A DNA stretch of 64,000 nucleotides from Mycobacterium seoulense (lineage in GTDB: Bacteria; Actinomycetota; Actinomycetes; Mycobacteriales; Mycobacteriaceae): the NCBI RefSeq assembly GCF_010731595.1, contig NZ_AP022582.1, positions 868,001 to 932,000 of the forward strand. The letters are read 5' to 3'. The notes beneath the pieces were generated by a model. That model ran no database searches. It was not told where the DNA came from and worked only from the letters and a program-made list of their open reading frames with translations. Both the position numbers and the translations under genes were made by a program. This document shows, piece after piece, positions 1 through 8,797 of the stretch; the stretch's first letter is position 1, and each line of letters opens with the position of its first letter.

Positions 1-1
1 G

Positions 2-676
2 GATGTCGATCCCAAGGAGTCATCGGCGGAGGTGCTGGCCTACGCGATGAAGATGGCCGAGGTGAAGACCGAAAACCCCGGCGACGACATCGTTTCCACG
101 CTGCTCCAGGCGGACATCGACGGCGAGAAGCTCTCCGACGACGAGTTCGGGTTTTTCGTGATGATGCTGGCGGTCGCCGGCAACGAGACCACCCGCAATT
201 CGATCACCCAGGGCATGATGGCGTTCGCCCACTTTCCCGATCAGTGGGAGCTGTACAAGAAGGAGCGTCCGGAGACCGCGGCGGACGAGATCGTCCGGTG
301 GGCCACCCCGGTTACCGCATTCCAGCGCACCGCCAAGCAGGACACCGAGCTGTCGGGCGTGACGATCAAGAAGGGCCAGCGGGTGTTGATGTTCTACCGC
401 TCGGCCAACTTCGACGAGGACGTCTTCGCCGACCCGTTCGCATTCGACATCTTGCGTAACCCCAACCCGCACGTCGGATTTGGCGGCACCGGCGAGCACT
501 ACTGCATCGGAGCCAACCTGGCCAAGCTGACGATCAACCTCATGTTCAATGCCATCGCGGACCACATGCCCGACCTCACGCCCATCGCGAAACCGGAACG
601 AATCCGGTCGGGGTGGCTCAACGGCATCAAGCACTGGCAGGTCGACTACACCGGCAAGTGTCCGGTCGCGCACTGA
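2..676 (+). CDS. cyp125: Cytochrome P450, CYP125-type steroid C26(27)-monooxygenase, 5'-truncated by window edge
   Basis: The reading frame is open to the left edge, so only the C-terminal 224 residues are seen. They hold the I-helix oxygen-activation motif AGNETTRN, the ExxR pair in DEIVRW, and the heme-thiolate loop FGGTGEHYCIGANLA with its cysteine ligand. The end matches my memory of M. tuberculosis CYP125A1 (NGIKHWQVDYTG, ending CPVAH), which oxidises the terminal methyl of the cholesterol side chain. Its stop lies seven bases from the convergent stop of kshA, another steroid gene, so the pair looks like a steroid-degradation island. In M. tuberculosis both genes sit in the separate mce4/KstR region, so this may be an extra copy. 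Family call is firm; the exact subfamily is from memory. Confidence 0.88.
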   Translation, partial: DVDPKESSAEVLAYAMKMAEVKTENPGDDIVSTLLQADIDGEKLSDDEFGFFVMMLAVAGNETTRNSITQGMMAFAHFPDQWELYKKERPETAADEIVRWATPVTAFQRTAKQDTELSGVTIKKGQRVLMFYRSANFDEDVFADPFAFDILRNPNPHVGFGGTGEHYCIGANLAKLTINLMFNAIADHMPDLTPIAKPERIRSGWLNGIKHWQVDYTGKCPVAH

Positions 677-683
677 CGCCCCG

Positions 684-1829
684 CTATTGGGGCTGCTCAA
701 CCTTGGGCCGCAGATTCTCGTCCACCTCGGCGTGCCAGTGCTTGTTCGCGGCCGTGGTGTCGACCTCGTACTCGAAGCGGTCGGTCATCTGCGGTGTGAC
801 GTCGGCGGCGTCCGCATAGAACTGCTGATACCAGCGGCGCAGCTGATAGACCGGGCCGTCCTCTTCCACCAGCAACGGGTTTTCGATCCGGGTCTTGTGC
901 TTCCAGATTTCGACGTCCTGCAAGAAGCCCATGCTGACGCCCTCGGTGAACGCTTCGGACAGTTTCTCGGTGGCGGCCTCGTCCATGCCCTCGGGCTTCC
1001 GCACGATGATGCCCCACTGCAGCATGAAGGAGTTCTGCGTGACGGGGTAGTGGCAGTTGACGAGGATCGATTCCACTTTGTAGCCGCCGTAGCTGTTGTG
1101 CAGCCAGTTGATCATGAACGACGGGCCGAAGTAGGAGGCCTCGGAGTCCAGTGTTTGTTCGCCGGTGTAGTGCGAACCGCCGAGCAGCACATCGGGCCGG
1201 CCGACGGTGCGCAGGTATTGCGAGGCGATATGCCCCTCGAAGACGTTCTTGAAGTACGTCGGGAAGCCGTAGTGGATGTAGAAGAAGTGCGCCATGTCGA
1301 CGATGTTGTCGACGATCTCGCGGCAGTTCGAACCCTCGATGAGCTGACTGCGCCACCGCCAGTCCGTCCACGCGTCGCTGGCGGCCTCGGGAATGTCGGG
1401 GATCTGCAATTCCGGTGATGGCGGGTTGCCCTCGTGGTCGTGCCAGACGAATAGCAGACCGTTGTGCACCTCGGTAGGCCACGACCGGGTGCGCGCCATT
1501 CGGGGTGTGCGCTTGGCATACGGCACCTCTTTGCACCTGCCGTCGCCGCCCCAACGCCAGTCGTGGAACGGGCACGCGACGGTGTCGCCCTTGACCACGC
1601 CCTGCGACAAGTCTCCGCCCATGTGCCGGCAGTACGCGTCGAGCACTCGCAGATTGTGGTCGGTGTCGGCGAAGACGACGAGCTTGGTGCCGAAGATGTT
1701 GACCGGGTGGGGCTTGCCGTCGAGGAAGTCCTGGGCCACGCCCAGGCAGTGCCAGCCGCGAGCGAACCGGGTCGGCAACGTTCCAACGTCGATCTCCCGG
1801 ACGCCGACCCCAGCGGTATCGATACTCAC
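684..1829 (-). CDS. kshA: 3-ketosteroid-9-alpha-monooxygenase, oxygenase component KshA
   Basis: A 381-residue Rieske non-heme iron oxygenase. It hydroxylates C9 of 3-ketosteroids such as androstadienedione, taking electrons from the reductase KshB, and so opens the steroid B ring. The Rieske [2Fe-2S] ligands are Cys67 and His69 (CRHMGGDL) and Cys86 and His89 (CPFHDW). The mononuclear iron histidines are H181 and H186 in DMAHFFYIH. All of these numbers coincide with those I recall for M. tuberculosis KshA (Rv3526, 386 aa). No kshB is in the window. A KstR-type palindrome lies 32 bases upstream of the start, implying derepression during growth on sterols. The ATG start is chosen because the N-terminus (SIDTAGVGVREID) aligns with the known family start. 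Confidence 0.93.
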   Translation of the reverse strand: MSIDTAGVGVREIDVGTLPTRFARGWHCLGVAQDFLDGKPHPVNIFGTKLVVFADTDHNLRVLDAYCRHMGGDLSQGVVKGDTVACPFHDWRWGGDGRCKEVPYAKRTPRMARTRSWPTEVHNGLLFVWHDHEGNPPSPELQIPDIPEAASDAWTDWRWRSQLIEGSNCREIVDNIVDMAHFFYIHYGFPTYFKNVFEGHIASQYLRTVGRPDVLLGGSHYTGEQTLDSEASYFGPSFMINWLHNSYGGYKVESILVNCHYPVTQNSFMLQWGIIVRKPEGMDEAATEKLSEAFTEGVSMGFLQDVEIWKHKTRIENPLLVEEDGPVYQLRRWYQQFYADAADVTPQMTDRFEYEVDTTAANKHWHAEVDENLRPKVEQPQ

Positions 1830-1860
1830 TTCGCGCCTCCAGTCGCTTACCGCACCGAAC

Positions 1861-1874
1861 TAGAACACGTTATA
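1861..1874. promoter_or_regulatory. KstR-type operator upstream of kshA
   Basis: The sequence TAGAACACGTTATA fits the 14-base KstR palindrome pattern TNNAACNNGTTNNA exactly. It sits 32 bases before the kshA ATG, where a repressor of sterol catabolism would block transcription. KstR is a TetR-family repressor relieved by cholesterol metabolites. The match is read directly; KstR binding is inferred. Confidence 0.75.
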
Positions 1875-1980
1875 GTTTCCGCTCGTCGTCCCGAGAAGAA
1901 TGCAGGCAAAAGCCACTACATATGTGACTTATTGCCCTAGTAGGACGGGGCGTGCTGGATCTCGGCTAGCGGGCGTTGTG

Positions 1981-3342
1981 TCAATCGGGTTCGTCGTCGT
2001 CGTTGCGGAGGAATCTTTCGGGGTGGTGGTAGTTGTTGGTTCTGGGTTGGCCGCGGTCGAGGTGGGGTGGGGGGAGCCATTCGGTGTGGCCGCGGGCGTT
2101 GGTGCGGGTGGTCCAGCCTTTTTCGGCGAGGCGGTTGTCGGGGCCGCAGGCCAGGGTGAGGTCGTCGATGTCGGTGCGCCGGGTGGTTGTCCAGCCGCGA
2201 ACGTGGTGGACCTGGCTGTGGTAGGCCGGCGCATCGCAGCCCGGTTTGGTGCAGCCGCGATCCTTGGCATACAACATGATTCGTTGTGCGGGGGAGGCCA
2301 GCCGTTTGGTGTGCCACAGCGCCAGCGACTTGCCCTTGTCGAAGATGGCCAGGTAGTGGTGGGCGTGGCCGGCCCAGCGGATCACATCCGACATGGGCAC
2401 CAGCGTGCCGCCGGCGGTCAACGCCTTACCGGCGGCCGCTTCGAGATCGGTCAGCGTGGTGGTGACCACGATCGACACCGGCAGCCCGTTGTGCGAGCCC
2501 AGTTCCCCGGAGGCCAGCAGGCCGCGCAGTCCGGCCAGGAAGGCGTCGTGGTTGCGTTGGGCTTGAGATCGGGTGTCGCGCCGGACCGCGTCCTCATCCG
2601 GTGTCGCATCGACCACCGGTGTCTGGTCGTCGGGGTTGCACGCCCCGGGCGCGGCGAGCTTGGCCAGCATGGCCTCGATGGCGGCCCGCAACTCCGGGGT
2701 CACCAGGCCGCTGATGCGGGACATGCCGTCGAACTCCTGCGTGCCCAGCGTGATGGCGCGTTTGCGGGCTCGCTCGGCGTCGCTGAAGTCCCCGTCGGGG
2801 TGTAGCCAATCCATCACCCGCTGGGCGTATTTGGCCAATTCGTCGGGGCGGTATCCGGCGGCCTTGCCGGCCAGGTCGGCCTCGGCGGCCTGCCGGGTGC
2901 ACGCGTCGATCTCGGCGGGCAGCTGGGCCAAAAAGCTGCGGATCACCTTGACGTGCCCGTCGCCGATGAGCCCGGCGCGTTGCCCGGCCGCGGTCGCGCT
3001 GAGCTGTGGGACCAACGGTGCCCCGGTCAACGCCCGACGCTCCCCGAGATCCTGGGCTTCCTCGATGCGCCGGGCGGCCTCGGCTTTGGTGATGCGCAAC
3101 CGGTCGGCCAGCCCCACCCGCAGCGCCCCGCCCAACTCCTCGGGGCTGGCCTGCGCGCTCAGCTGGTTGATCAACGCGTGCTGCGGGGTGCGCAGCCTAC
3201 GGGCCACGCATTCCAGGCGCTCCAGGGCGCGCAACCGCTCCGGGGTGGTCAGCACGTCAAAAGACAACCCGCACAACCGGTCCACGTCATCATCGAACGC
3301 GTCGAAGACCTCCACGATCTCCTCACGACTGCTCGCACCCAT
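1981..3342 (-). CDS. 13E12 repeat family protein (DUF222 plus HNH endonuclease domain)
   Basis: A 453-residue protein of the mycobacterial REP13E12 type. Residues about 20-330 form the helical DUF222 region, followed by a C-terminal HNH nuclease module with the zinc/metal motif [20 protein letters not shown] and [14 protein letters not shown]. These genes are multi-copy in mycobacteria and have been linked to prophage attachment sites and mobile behaviour; their cellular role is not settled. It stands alone between kshA (about 150 bases from its end) and the TetR-P450 block. That placement fits an insertion in an accessory region. The ORF is intact with no frameshift. Nuclease activity is inferred from the motif only. 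Confidence 0.85.
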   Translation of the reverse strand: MGASSREEIVEVFDAFDDDVDRLCGLSFDVLTTPERLRALERLECVARRLRTPQHALINQLSAQASPEELGGALRVGLADRLRITKAEAARRIEEAQDLGERRALTGAPLVPQLSATAAGQRAGLIGDGHVKVIRSFLAQLPAEIDACTRQAAEADLAGKAAGYRPDELAKYAQRVMDWLHPDGDFSDAERARKRAITLGTQEFDGMSRISGLVTPELRAAIEAMLAKLAAPGACNPDDQTPVVDATPDEDAVRRDTRSQAQRNHDAFLAGLRGLLASGELGSHNGLPVSIVVTTTLTDLEAAAGKALTAGGTLVPMSDVIRWAGHAHHYLAIFDKGKSLALWHTKRLASPAQRIMLYAKDRGCTKPGCDAPAYHSQVHHVRGWTTTRRTDIDDLTLACGPDNRLAEKGWTTRTNARGHTEWLPPPHLDRGQPRTNNYHHPERFLRNDDDEPD

Positions 3343-3478
3343 GCCCTAAACTCTAGGAACACCCACCGACAAAAACGGCCATTGTGTGACCACAGAAGCG
3401 AAAGTGACACAAGGGAATACAAAGATCGGACTCCCCGCGACTGCTCCGGTGAAAGCCGTTGGGCGCTGGCCAACCCAG

Positions 3479-3688
3479 TCAGCTGACGCGCATCGGCAAC
3501 GACTCCAGGCCCCGTAAAGAAACAATGCATCGGAGCCGCAGACTTTCCCGGGGCGCAGTGAGCTCCAGATTGTCAAACCGCTGCAGTAACTCGGTGAGCG
3601 CGATGCGGCCCTCCAATCTCGCGAGATGATGCCCAAGGCAGTAGTGCGCGCCGGACGCAAAGGCCAAGTGCTTATTCGGCCCCACGTC
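3479..3688 (-). pseudogene. Cytochrome P450 C-terminal remnant
   Basis: The last 69 codons before a stop read [19 protein letters not shown], then HHLARLEGR, then a typical P450 C-terminal tail. This includes the heme-binding cysteine loop ([17 protein letters not shown]). Upstream in the same frame the sequence no longer resembles a P450 (no I helix, no ExxR) and overlaps the 3' end of the TetR gene. A full P450 needs about 400 residues, so this is a 3' fragment left by deletion or recombination. It is not a copy of the intact neighbouring P450, whose equivalent loop is FGGGAHYCLGANLARRE. Confidence 0.8.
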
Positions 3689-3702
3689 CTTCGTCGTCGT
3701 CT

Positions 3703-4410
3703 TCATTTTGGAGGCGATTTTCGAGGACCACGTTGCGTCAGCGAGGCACGTGTTTCTGCTTCGACGGGCCAGTCCCGTGATGCGTGTCGTTCGTGGATTG
3801 GCAGCGACGACATCCTCGGATAGAGGATCACTGGGCCGAGCCAACGCGCAACAAAGCGGCGGAGTGCGATTCCGTCGCGGTGCGGCTGTCCGGGATCGGT
3901 CAGGAGGGACTGCACGGTGCGCAAGGTCATTTCCGCAAGCTCCCGGAGCGCGGTGGTGTCGAAGCCGTGAAGCGTCCAATCCACATCGAGGCGGTGGAAC
4001 GCCGACAAGCAAAATGCGATCGCGGTGTCGGAGGTTAGCGAGATGGCATCTTCGTCCTCCGGTCGCCGCGTCAGCAGGCTTTCCAGTTGTGGATCGCCGA
4101 CGAGATTCTCGATTCCGAACGACACGCATTCGACGACGGCAATGACCGGGTCATTCTGTCCGCTGGTGCGTTGTAGAGCCTGGTCGATGAAACCGTCGAC
4201 CGCACGCATCGCGCTGGCAATGAGCAGAGCGTCAGCATTGGGGAAGTAGCGGTACACCGTTTGGCGAGTTACACCGAGTTTTCGGGCGACGTCGGCCAGG
4301 CGGATCGCCGGTCCGTGTTCGGCGACCACTTCGTCCACCGCATCCAGAATGCGGGCGATTGCCTCCTCGTCCGAGGCGGGCGTCGAGCCCGCCCAGCCGC
4401 GACTACGCAT
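3703..4410 (-). CDS. TetR/AcrR family transcriptional regulator next to a P450
   Basis: The protein has 235 residues. The N-terminal DNA-binding domain carries the helix-turn-helix region [25 protein letters not shown]. The chosen ATG overlaps the stop of the upstream P450 gene by eight bases, a coupled arrangement; an ORF start 12 bases earlier is also open. The C-terminal end (after about residue 190, [19 protein letters not shown]) runs into the sequence bordering the P450 remnant and may be a rearranged rather than native tail. It most likely represses its own operon through the palindrome at the P450 promoter; the ligand is unknown. Confidence 0.82.
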   Translation of the reverse strand: MRSRGWAGSTPASDEEAIARILDAVDEVVAEHGPAIRLADVARKLGVTRQTVYRYFPNADALLIASAMRAVDGFIDQALQRTSGQNDPVIAVVECVSFGIENLVGDPQLESLLTRRPEDEDAISLTSDTAIAFCLSAFHRLDVDWTLHGFDTTALRELAEMTLRTVQSLLTDPGQPHRDGIALRRFVARWLGPVILYPRMSSLPIHERHASRDWPVEAETRASLTQRGPRKSPPK

Positions 4411-5656
4411 CCGCTGCCACAAGCATTTCGGCCTCGAACTCGATCTCGAGAGTTGTTGGGCCGGTCATACCGAGCAGAGACTTCCACGGCGTCGGACCGA
4501 CGCGACGAGGTGCCGTGAGGCGTCGGGTGAGGACTGTGAGTGCTTCCGCCAACTCCCGGCGTGCGAGGTTGGCCCCTAGGCAGTAGTGCGCGCCACCACC
4601 GAAAGTCAGAATCGGGGGCAGGTCGTTGCGCGCGATGTCGAACCGGTCCGCATCGTGATAAATCGCCGGATCACGATTGGCCGCAAAGGTATTCACAACT
4701 ACGAACGTCCCTACCGGGAACATGAAACCGCCGAATTCGGCATCCTCAGTGGCGGCGCGCGGCGCGATACACACCGCCGGTGAGTGGCGCATGCTCTCCT
4801 CGACCGCCTGCATCGCAAGCTCGGGTTGATTGCCCAGCTTCGCCCACTGGTCCGGATGCTCGCAGAGCACCTGCACCGACGCGGCCAATTGGTGTCGCGT
4901 CGTATCCGTTCCTGCCATCAAGAAGCCGGCGACCAGCATGCGGAGTTCGTCGAGACTCAGCCGATCACCGTCGCTCTCGGCGCGAATGAGCTCGGAAAGC
5001 AGGTCATCGGTCAGACTGTTCCGGCGGGCGGCGACCATGTCGTCGACGTACGCATCCAGCTCGCCCCACGCCCGCATGATCGCGCCTTCATCGAAGGTGG
5101 CATCGGGCTGAAAATTGAAGGCCTTGAAGATTTCGTCGGTCCACTCTGAGAACAGACGCCAGTCCTCGCGAGGCGCACCGATCAGCGCGCACATGATCGG
5201 GGTGGGGTAAGGCCGCGCGATGTCGGTGACAACGTCGCACCGTCCGGCGTCTGCTACCCGATCGATCAGGCCATTCACCACCTCGTGGATCGTGTCTTGA
5301 AGACCTGCTGTCGCGCGGGGAGTGAACGCCCTCGACACCAGTTTGCGTAAGCGCGTATGCGGCGGGCCATCGAGGCCTAACAGGCTGCTCATCATTTTGT
5401 CGTACAACGGACCAGAGGTGATGGCCTGCGCTGCCAGCGTGATGCCGGGTGGCATGCGAAACCTATTGTCGCGGAGCATGTCCCGGGCCATGTCATAGGA
5501 CAGGATTTCCGGGCCGAGGGGCCCGATGGCGATCGGTGCGCGCGCTTGCGCCTCTCGGACATCCTCGAGGATGTCGTGCGGGGTGGCGGTGAGGCCATAA
5601 CTGACGGTGGGGAGGCCAGCTTCGAAGACACTGGGAGCGGCGTTTTTCAGATTCAT
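4403..5656 (-). CDS. Cytochrome P450 monooxygenase
   Basis: A full-length bacterial class I P450 of 417 residues. It shows the I-helix motif AGTDTTRHQ, the K-helix ExxR in EESMRH, the meander segment ANRDPAIYHDADRFDIAR and the heme loop FGGGAHYCLGANLA. The first ATG in the frame is 69 bases upstream, but MNLKNAAPSVF is preferred. The upstream codons lie at or before the predicted transcription start and look non-P450. The gene is first in a two-gene operon with the overlapping TetR gene. Substrate cannot be read from the sequence; the nearby steroid genes suggest, but do not show, a sterol or lipid substrate. A redox partner is not encoded beside it. Confidence 0.88.
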   Translation of the reverse strand: MNLKNAAPSVFEAGLPTVSYGLTATPHDILEDVREAQARAPIAIGPLGPEILSYDMARDMLRDNRFRMPPGITLAAQAITSGPLYDKMMSSLLGLDGPPHTRLRKLVSRAFTPRATAGLQDTIHEVVNGLIDRVADAGRCDVVTDIARPYPTPIMCALIGAPREDWRLFSEWTDEIFKAFNFQPDATFDEGAIMRAWGELDAYVDDMVAARRNSLTDDLLSELIRAESDGDRLSLDELRMLVAGFLMAGTDTTRHQLAASVQVLCEHPDQWAKLGNQPELAMQAVEESMRHSPAVCIAPRAATEDAEFGGFMFPVGTFVVVNTFAANRDPAIYHDADRFDIARNDLPPILTFGGGAHYCLGANLARRELAEALTVLTRRLTAPRRVGPTPWKSLLGMTGPTTLEIEFEAEMLVAADA

Positions 5657-5707
5657 TGATGTCTCAACTTCCGTTGGCGACAGCAGATCGCGGTATGGAC
5701 AACTATG

Positions 5708-5741
5708 CATACAGTGTATGACCACTAATAGGGACCGTCAA
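5708..5741 (-). promoter_or_regulatory. Sigma-A-like promoter with overlapping palindromic operator for the P450-tetR operon
   Basis: On the minus strand TTGACG (5736-5741) and TACACT (5713-5718) are separated by exactly 17 bases, a near-consensus housekeeping promoter. The -10 element lies inside the perfect inverted repeat CATACAGTGTATG (5708-5720; five-base arms, three-base centre). A protein on this palindrome would block polymerase directly. The TetR protein encoded downstream in the same operon is the obvious candidate. The predicted transcript begins around 5706, giving a leader of about 50 bases. Confidence 0.7.
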
Positions 5742-5894
5742 TACAAGACCGCACAAATCCGAGGAAAGCGGCTAGGTGACCTGCAATGGTCATACAACTT
5801 GGTATTCAACGTCCGTATTCTCGGCGCAGGTGATGACGCAGCGCGACAGACGCCGGCTGGTGCGGGTGCGCCTTGAGGAGATGAAAATCAGGCT

Positions 5895-7169
5895 CTAATC
5901 GTCGTCCTGAGAATACGTCGCGTACACCCAGGTCAGGAACCGTGCGACGGCTTCCGCCGATCGATGCGCCCGCGGGGAGCTGAAGATGTCGAAAGCGTGT
6001 TGCGCGCTGGGCAATTCGGCGTAGGCGACCGGGGACTTGGACACCGCCCGCAGTTCCTCGGTGAACTCCTGGGCTTCGCCGACCGGGATGAGGGAATCGT
6101 CGCGCCCGTGCAGGACAAAGAACGGCGGCGCGTCGGCGTGCAGCCGCCGGATCGGCGAGGCGTCGAGGTAGACGTGGCGGTGCGTGTCGAATCCCCGCTT
6201 CACCACGAACTTTTCGAGCAGCGAGATGAATTCGGGCCGGCCCTCGCCCTCGGTGGAGAACCAGTCGTAGCGGCCGTAGATCGGGACGGCGGCCGCCACC
6301 GACGTGTCGGCGTCTTCGAAGCCGGGCTGGAATTGCGGGTCGTTGGGCGTCAGCGCCGCCAGCGCGCACAGGTGCCCGCCCGCCGAACCGCCGGTGACAG
6401 CGACGAAGTCGGGATCACCGCCGTAGTCGGCGATGTTCTCCTTGACCCAGGCCAGCGCCCTCTTGACGTCGACGATGTGGTCGGGCCAGGTGTGGCGCGG
6501 CGACACGCGATAGCCGATCGACACGCACACCCAGCCGCGGGCGGCCAGGTGGCTCATCAGCGGGTAGGCCTGGGGCCGGCGCATCCCGATCATCCAGGCG
6601 CCGCCGGGCACCTGCAGCAGCACCGGGGCCTTGGCGTCGCGCGGCAGGTCGCGGCGGCGCCAGATGTCGGCGAGGTTGGCGCGGCCGTTCGGGCCGTAGG
6701 ACACCACGTTCGTCTTCTCGACGAAGCGCCGGCGCGCCACGGTGTTGCCCAGCGGCAGGCTGCGCCGCCCGCTGCGCGTGGGCTTGGCGTGGGGAAGATG
6801 GCTCAGCGCCTCGGCGTAGTCGTCGCCGAGCTGCTCGCGCAGGCCGGCCTCCAGCACCGGGCCCGGCGTGGTGACGCCGCGGTAGCGGATCACTCCGAGG
6901 ATCGCCCACGACGCGGCCGTCATCGCCAGCGCAGCCTTGCCACGGCGTCCCGCGAAGTGGCCGCGCCGCGCACGGCGCACCGCGTCCAGCAGGGAGACGG
7001 AGAAATAGATGCCGGGCACCTCCGACGTCGGCCAGCCGAACCAGAAGACCAGCACGGTGCTGTAGCCCTTGCGGGCCAGCGGCCGTAATCCGTTGGCGGC
7101 GTTGGCCAGTTCCAGCGCGGCGCGCGCCAGCGGGCGGGGGCGTACCAGGCGGCGGGGTAACCGGCGCAT
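5895..7169 (-). CDS. lipO: Alpha/beta-hydrolase carboxylesterase, LipO-like
   Basis: 424 residues, matching the place and approximate size of M. tuberculosis LipO (Rv1426c). The C-terminal half is an HSL-type hydrolase. The nucleophile elbow is GGSAGGH with Ser262, the acid lies in HGRDDSLIP and the base in SAQHAFD. The usual oxyanion HGG triplet reads PGGAW (188-192), so the histidine is replaced by proline. The N-terminal 150 residues contain hydrophobic stretches (STVLVFWFGW; ALAMTAASWAILG) consistent with membrane association. The start codon overlaps the fadD12 stop (TGATG), so hydrolysis and acyl-CoA activation are co-expressed. Natural substrate unknown; a lipid ester is likely. Confidence 0.85.
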   Translation of the reverse strand: MRRLPRRLVRPRPLARAALELANAANGLRPLARKGYSTVLVFWFGWPTSEVPGIYFSVSLLDAVRRARRGHFAGRRGKAALAMTAASWAILGVIRYRGVTTPGPVLEAGLREQLGDDYAEALSHLPHAKPTRSGRRSLPLGNTVARRRFVEKTNVVSYGPNGRANLADIWRRRDLPRDAKAPVLLQVPGGAWMIGMRRPQAYPLMSHLAARGWVCVSIGYRVSPRHTWPDHIVDVKRALAWVKENIADYGGDPDFVAVTGGSAGGHLCALAALTPNDPQFQPGFEDADTSVAAAVPIYGRYDWFSTEGEGRPEFISLLEKFVVKRGFDTHRHVYLDASPIRRLHADAPPFFVLHGRDDSLIPVGEAQEFTEELRAVSKSPVAYAELPSAQHAFDIFSSPRAHRSAEAVARFLTWVYATYSQDDD

Positions 7170-8794
7170 CAGCCGGTGACCCGCGATTGCAGTTCGTTGC
7201 GCTGGATCTTGCCGGTGCTGCCGCGGGGGAGTTCGTCCAGCACGGTGATTTCGCGCGGCACTTTGTAGTTGGCCAGGTTTTCCCGGACATGTTGTTTGAG
7301 GGCCTCGGGCGTGGCCTGGGAGCCCGGGGTCAACACCACGAATGCCGCCAGGCGCTGGCCGTACTGCTCATCGTCGACGCCGATCACCGCGGCTTCGGCC
7401 ACGTCGGGGTGTACCGCCAACGTCTTCTCCACCTCGATCGGGTAGACGTTCTCGCCGCCGGAGACGATCATCTCGTCGTCGCGGCCCACCACGAACAACC
7501 GGCCGGCCTCGTCCAGGTAGCCGACGTCGCCCGACGACATGAACCCGGCGTGGAAATCCTTCGTGGTGCCCGAGGTGTAACCCTCGAACTGGGTGTCGTT
7601 GCGGACGTAGATGGTGCCGACCTCGCCGGTGGGCAGCTCGTTGAATTCGGAGTCCAGGATGCGGATTTCGGTCCCGCCCGCCGGCCGGCCGGCGGTGTCG
7701 GGCGCGGCGCGCAGGTCGGCCGGGGTGGCGGTGGCGATCATGCCGGCCTCGGTGGCGTTGTAGTTGTTGTAGATCACGTCGCCGAACTCGTCCATGAACG
7801 CGATGACGACGTCGGGGCGCATGCGGGAGCCGGATGCCGCCGCAAAGCGCAATGACTTGCAGCTGTACCGCTTTCGCACCTCGGGCGGCAGTTCCATGAT
7901 GCGGTCGAACATCACCGGCACCACCGCCAGCCCCGTCGCCTGGTTCCGGTCGATGAGGTCGAGCGTGGCCTCGGGGTCGAACTTGCGCCGGGTGACCACC
8001 GTGCAGGCCATCGACGCGGCGAAGATCAACTGCGAGAAGCCCCAGGCGTGGAACATCGGGGCCACGATCACGACCGTCTCCTCGGCCCGCCACGGCGTGC
8101 GGTCCAGGATGGCCTTGAGCGTGCCGATGCCCGCGTTGCCGCCGGTTTGGTTGGCCCCCTTGGGGGTTCCGGTCGTACCGGAGGTCAGCAGGATCATCCG
8201 GCCCTTGCGGCCGGGGCGCTCGGGCCGTTGACCGGTGTGCTCGCCGATGAGCCCCTCGACGGTCAGCTCGTGCCGCCCGTCGGTCCAGGCCACGATGCGG
8301 GTGGCGTCCGGCTGGTCGGCCAGCGCGCGGTCCACCGTCTCGGTGAACTCCTCGTCGTAGATGACGGCGTCGACCCCTTCGCGGTTGACCACCTCGGCGA
8401 GCGCCGGTCCGGCGAACGACGTGTTGAGCAGCACGACGTCCGAGCCGATCCGGTTGGTGGCCACCACCGCCTCGACGAAGCCGCGGTGGTTGCGGCACAT
8501 GATCCCGACGACGCGCGGTGTCCCCGTCCGGCCCGGCAGGTCCTGCAGCGCCGCGGCGAGCGCGTTGATCCGCTCGTCGAGCTGGCGCCAGGTCAGCGTC
8601 CCGAGTTCGTCGACGAGGCCGGGCCGGTCCGGGCAGCGTTGCGCCGCACTGGCGAACCCGACGGTCATGCCCATGCCCTCGCGGCGCATGGCCGCGGCGA
8701 TCTTGAGGTAGCGGTCGGGCCGCATCGGCGCGATCATGCCGGCGCGCCTCAGGGTGGAGATGACGCCGAGGGCTTCGGTGAAAGGAGAGGCCAC
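7169..8794 (-). CDS. fadD12: Long-chain fatty-acid-CoA ligase FadD12
   Basis: 541-residue ANL-superfamily enzyme that adenylates a fatty acid and transfers it to CoA. Visible motifs are the P-loop-like A3 (LLTSGTTGTPKGA), the A5 region NNYNATEAG, the hinge segment SGDVGYLDEAGRLFVVGRDD and the catalytic C-terminal lysine in PRGSTGKIQRNEL. It sits between the esterase LipO and an acyltransferase, as in the Rv1426c-Rv1428c order. This suggests a route in which fatty acid is released, activated and re-esterified. The start ATG is three bases after the acyltransferase stop. FadD (CoA ligase) rather than FAAL is favoured by the absence of an obvious FAAL insertion, but that is judged by eye. Confidence 0.9.
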   Translation of the reverse strand: MASPFTEALGVISTLRRAGMIAPMRPDRYLKIAAAMRREGMGMTVGFASAAQRCPDRPGLVDELGTLTWRQLDERINALAAALQDLPGRTGTPRVVGIMCRNHRGFVEAVVATNRIGSDVVLLNTSFAGPALAEVVNREGVDAVIYDEEFTETVDRALADQPDATRIVAWTDGRHELTVEGLIGEHTGQRPERPGRKGRMILLTSGTTGTPKGANQTGGNAGIGTLKAILDRTPWRAEETVVIVAPMFHAWGFSQLIFAASMACTVVTRRKFDPEATLDLIDRNQATGLAVVPVMFDRIMELPPEVRKRYSCKSLRFAAASGSRMRPDVVIAFMDEFGDVIYNNYNATEAGMIATATPADLRAAPDTAGRPAGGTEIRILDSEFNELPTGEVGTIYVRNDTQFEGYTSGTTKDFHAGFMSSGDVGYLDEAGRLFVVGRDDEMIVSGGENVYPIEVEKTLAVHPDVAEAAVIGVDDEQYGQRLAAFVVLTPGSQATPEALKQHVRENLANYKVPREITVLDELPRGSTGKIQRNELQSRVTG

Positions 8795-8797
8795 GGC

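Noticed and set aside
3479..4129. 216-residue ORF overlapping the TetR gene, read as one protein
   Set aside because: Only its last 69 codons look like protein (P450 tail). The upstream 140 codons are Arg/Pro shadow over the TetR gene, so it is listed as a remnant instead.
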